NCBI RefSeq assembly: GCF_019132875.1
Contig: NZ_JAHSPF010000016.1
Location: forward strand, 1 to 64,000
Source: Erwinia phyllosphaerae
GTDB lineage: Bacteria; Pseudomonadota; Gammaproteobacteria; Enterobacterales; Enterobacteriaceae
Reading direction: 5' to 3'
DNA: 64,000 bases
Below, one piece after another: positions 62,895-64,000 of this stretch. The notes beneath the pieces were generated by a model. That model was not told where the DNA came from and did not search any database. It saw nothing but the letters and a program-made list of their open reading frames with translations. Every line of letters starts with the position of its first letter. The stretch's first letter is position 1. Both the position numbers and the translations under genes were made by a program.

Positions 62895-63806
62895 CTACTT
62901 CTCCTGCGCCAGGCCAAGGTCGATAAACGTCGTGGCCCGGAGCGGCTGCGGGATCAGGCCGTTTTTAACATACAGATCGGCAGTATTTTGCTGTACGGCT
63001 AAGACCTGCTGCTGATTGCTGACCACGGTATTCACCTCCCGTTGCACTTTCGACAGCGCCACCTCCTGCGGAATGCGCAGCAGTTTACCGATCATGGTTG
63101 CATAAGCTTGTGGATGCTGTTCTCCCCATGCTCGGGCGCGCGTCAAACGCTGGCTAAAGTCGCGCAGCTCGGCGCTTTTCGCTGCGATAGCCTGATTGCT
63201 GGCTATCAAATAGTTCAGCGCCGGATAGTCTTTGCCATCGGCAATAATCTCCGCCCCGGACTGATGGGTAGCGAACGAAACGTAGGGTTCCCAGGTGGAA
63301 ACCGCATCTACGCCGCCCTGATCGAGTACCAGCGTTGCCTCAGCAGGCGTAGTGAACACAAAGTTGACCTTATCGGCAGCAACGCCCGCCTTCAATAAAG
63401 CCTGTAACGCCAGGTTATGGCCGGAGGAGCCTTTCACCGTGGCGATACGTTTTCCAGCCAGGTCGCGAACAGAATGAATCGGGCTGCCTTTTTTAACAAT
63501 AATGGCGTTACCGGCATACTTTGTGGCCAGAATGCCTTTGGCATCCAGTCCGGCGGCCACCGCAAAGGTTAGCGGCGCATCACCTACCGATCCGGCGTCA
63601 ATCGATCCGGCGCGCATCGCTTCCAGCAGCGGTGCGGCGTTGGCGAACTCATGCCAGTCCAGCGTATAAGGTAAATTATTCAGTTCACCAGCGGCTTGCA
63701 GAATTGCCCTGGCGTTCCCGCGCTGGTCGCCAACGGACAGCGTGTTAGCCGCGAAGACCGAAAAAGAGAACAAGCTTAATAAGGTAAGAGAAGTAAGGCG
63801 CAGCAT
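62895..63806 (-). CDS. ABC substrate-binding protein, SsuA/aliphatic sulfonate type
   Basis: 303 residues from the ATG at 63806, which begins the signal peptide MLRLTSLTLLSLFSFSVFA; the longer frame upstream lacks signal character. SsuA/TauA/NMT1-type fold: GDQRGNARAILQAAGELN, DWHEFANAAPLLEAMRAGSIDAGSVGDAPLTFA, RDLAGKRIATVKGSSGHNLALQALLKAG, STWEPYVSFA. No ATPase or permease gene follows, so it probably shares a transporter encoded elsewhere or left of the LLM gene's transcript. Sulfonate-type substrate by family. Confidence 0.88.
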   Translation of the reverse strand: MLRLTSLTLLSLFSFSVFAANTLSVGDQRGNARAILQAAGELNNLPYTLDWHEFANAAPLLEAMRAGSIDAGSVGDAPLTFAVAAGLDAKGILATKYAGNAIIVKKGSPIHSVRDLAGKRIATVKGSSGHNLALQALLKAGVAADKVNFVFTTPAEATLVLDQGGVDAVSTWEPYVSFATHQSGAEIIADGKDYPALNYLIASNQAIAAKSAELRDFSQRLTRARAWGEQHPQAYATMIGKLLRIPQEVALSKVQREVNTVVSNQQQVLAVQQNTADLYVKNGLIPQPLRATTFIDLGLAQEK

Positions 63807-64000
63807 CACAGAGTCCCGAATGATAAAAAATGAGACTAGCATTGCTTTTTTCCGATCCAAATGTCCGTTTTGTACAATGTTTATGCAGAAAAAGACTATT
63901 CCCGCCATAGCTGATTTTCAGCTTTGCTCAGCAGATTTATGAATTTCACAGCTAACGTCTCTGAACGTAGGGTTTTCTTCAGCACGCCGGTTTGGCAGCC

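Noticed and set aside
61607..62926. 439-codon plus-strand ORF opposite the LLM monooxygenase
   Set aside because: It mirrors the entire monooxygenase gene, which has clear family motifs; the Arg/His-rich product is typical of antisense frames.
63939..64000. Possible start of a plus-strand gene (MNFTANVSERRVFF...) at the right edge
   Set aside because: Only about 20 codons are visible, with no clear ribosome site; cannot be supported.

Overview
The window is a stretch of an Enterobacterales chromosome, most likely Erwiniaceae (Pantoea/Erwinia/Mixta type). The right-hand part keeps the enterobacterial core order ypdK-alaC / ypdA-ypdB / glk / ypeC / mntH / nupC, with an indolepyruvate decarboxylase gene (ipdC) inserted beside glk, as is common in plant-associated Erwiniaceae. 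The left third is AT-rich accessory DNA and the rest is GC-richer housekeeping DNA.

Region 1 (1-14.7 kb, accessory island). It opens in an 8-bp tandem repeat, followed by decayed small genes, a trypsin-like protease gene, and an orphan type VI secretion set (Hcp, a DUF4225 effector candidate and a two-TM protein that may be its immunity partner). Next is a two-gene nuclease + HerA ATPase operon that looks like an anti-phage system. An overlapping operon of two complete tyrosine recombinases, one degenerate recombinase-fold protein and a small auxiliary protein follows; it matches the intA-tfp-intB-srap core described for strand-biased circularizing integrative elements, with an extra unknown gene. 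An AlpA regulator and a DUF6387 protein close the island. It ends at a copy of the 3' end of a tRNA-Arg(CCU) (argW) gene at 14707-14730.

Region 2 (14.7-34.1 kb, second island). Directly after the argW fragment lies a P4-type integrase broken by two frameshifts and truncated by an IS630 remnant. Then comes a contact-dependent inhibition (CDI) locus read leftward: cdiB, an 11.2-kb cdiA and cdiI, followed by at least two displaced orphan cdiA-CT/immunity modules in various stages of decay. An intact RNA 2'-phosphotransferase gene (kptA) sits between the modules.

Region 3 (34.1-64 kb, core). Genes include a NAD-malic enzyme, a methyl-accepting chemotaxis protein, a YbdG-type mechanosensitive channel, a YhjX-type MFS transporter, an SMP-30 lactonase, a universal stress protein + IclR regulator divergent from a DHA2 MFS/HlyD efflux pair, ypdK, alaC, a GNAT acetyltransferase, the pyruvate-sensing pair ypdA-ypdB, glk, ipdC, a yghZ-like reductase, ypeC, mntH, nupC and an LLM monooxygenase/sulfonate-type binding protein operon.

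Several regulatory circuits can be read from the DNA. Three 10-bp YpdB boxes in exact 21-bp phase lie in front of the YhjX-type transporter, only 10 kb from ypdAB. A perfect MntR palindrome and a Fur box precede mntH. A duplicated TGCAATACAGTGCA element lies in the iclR/MFS intergenic region. A GalR-like operator precedes the yghZ-like gene.
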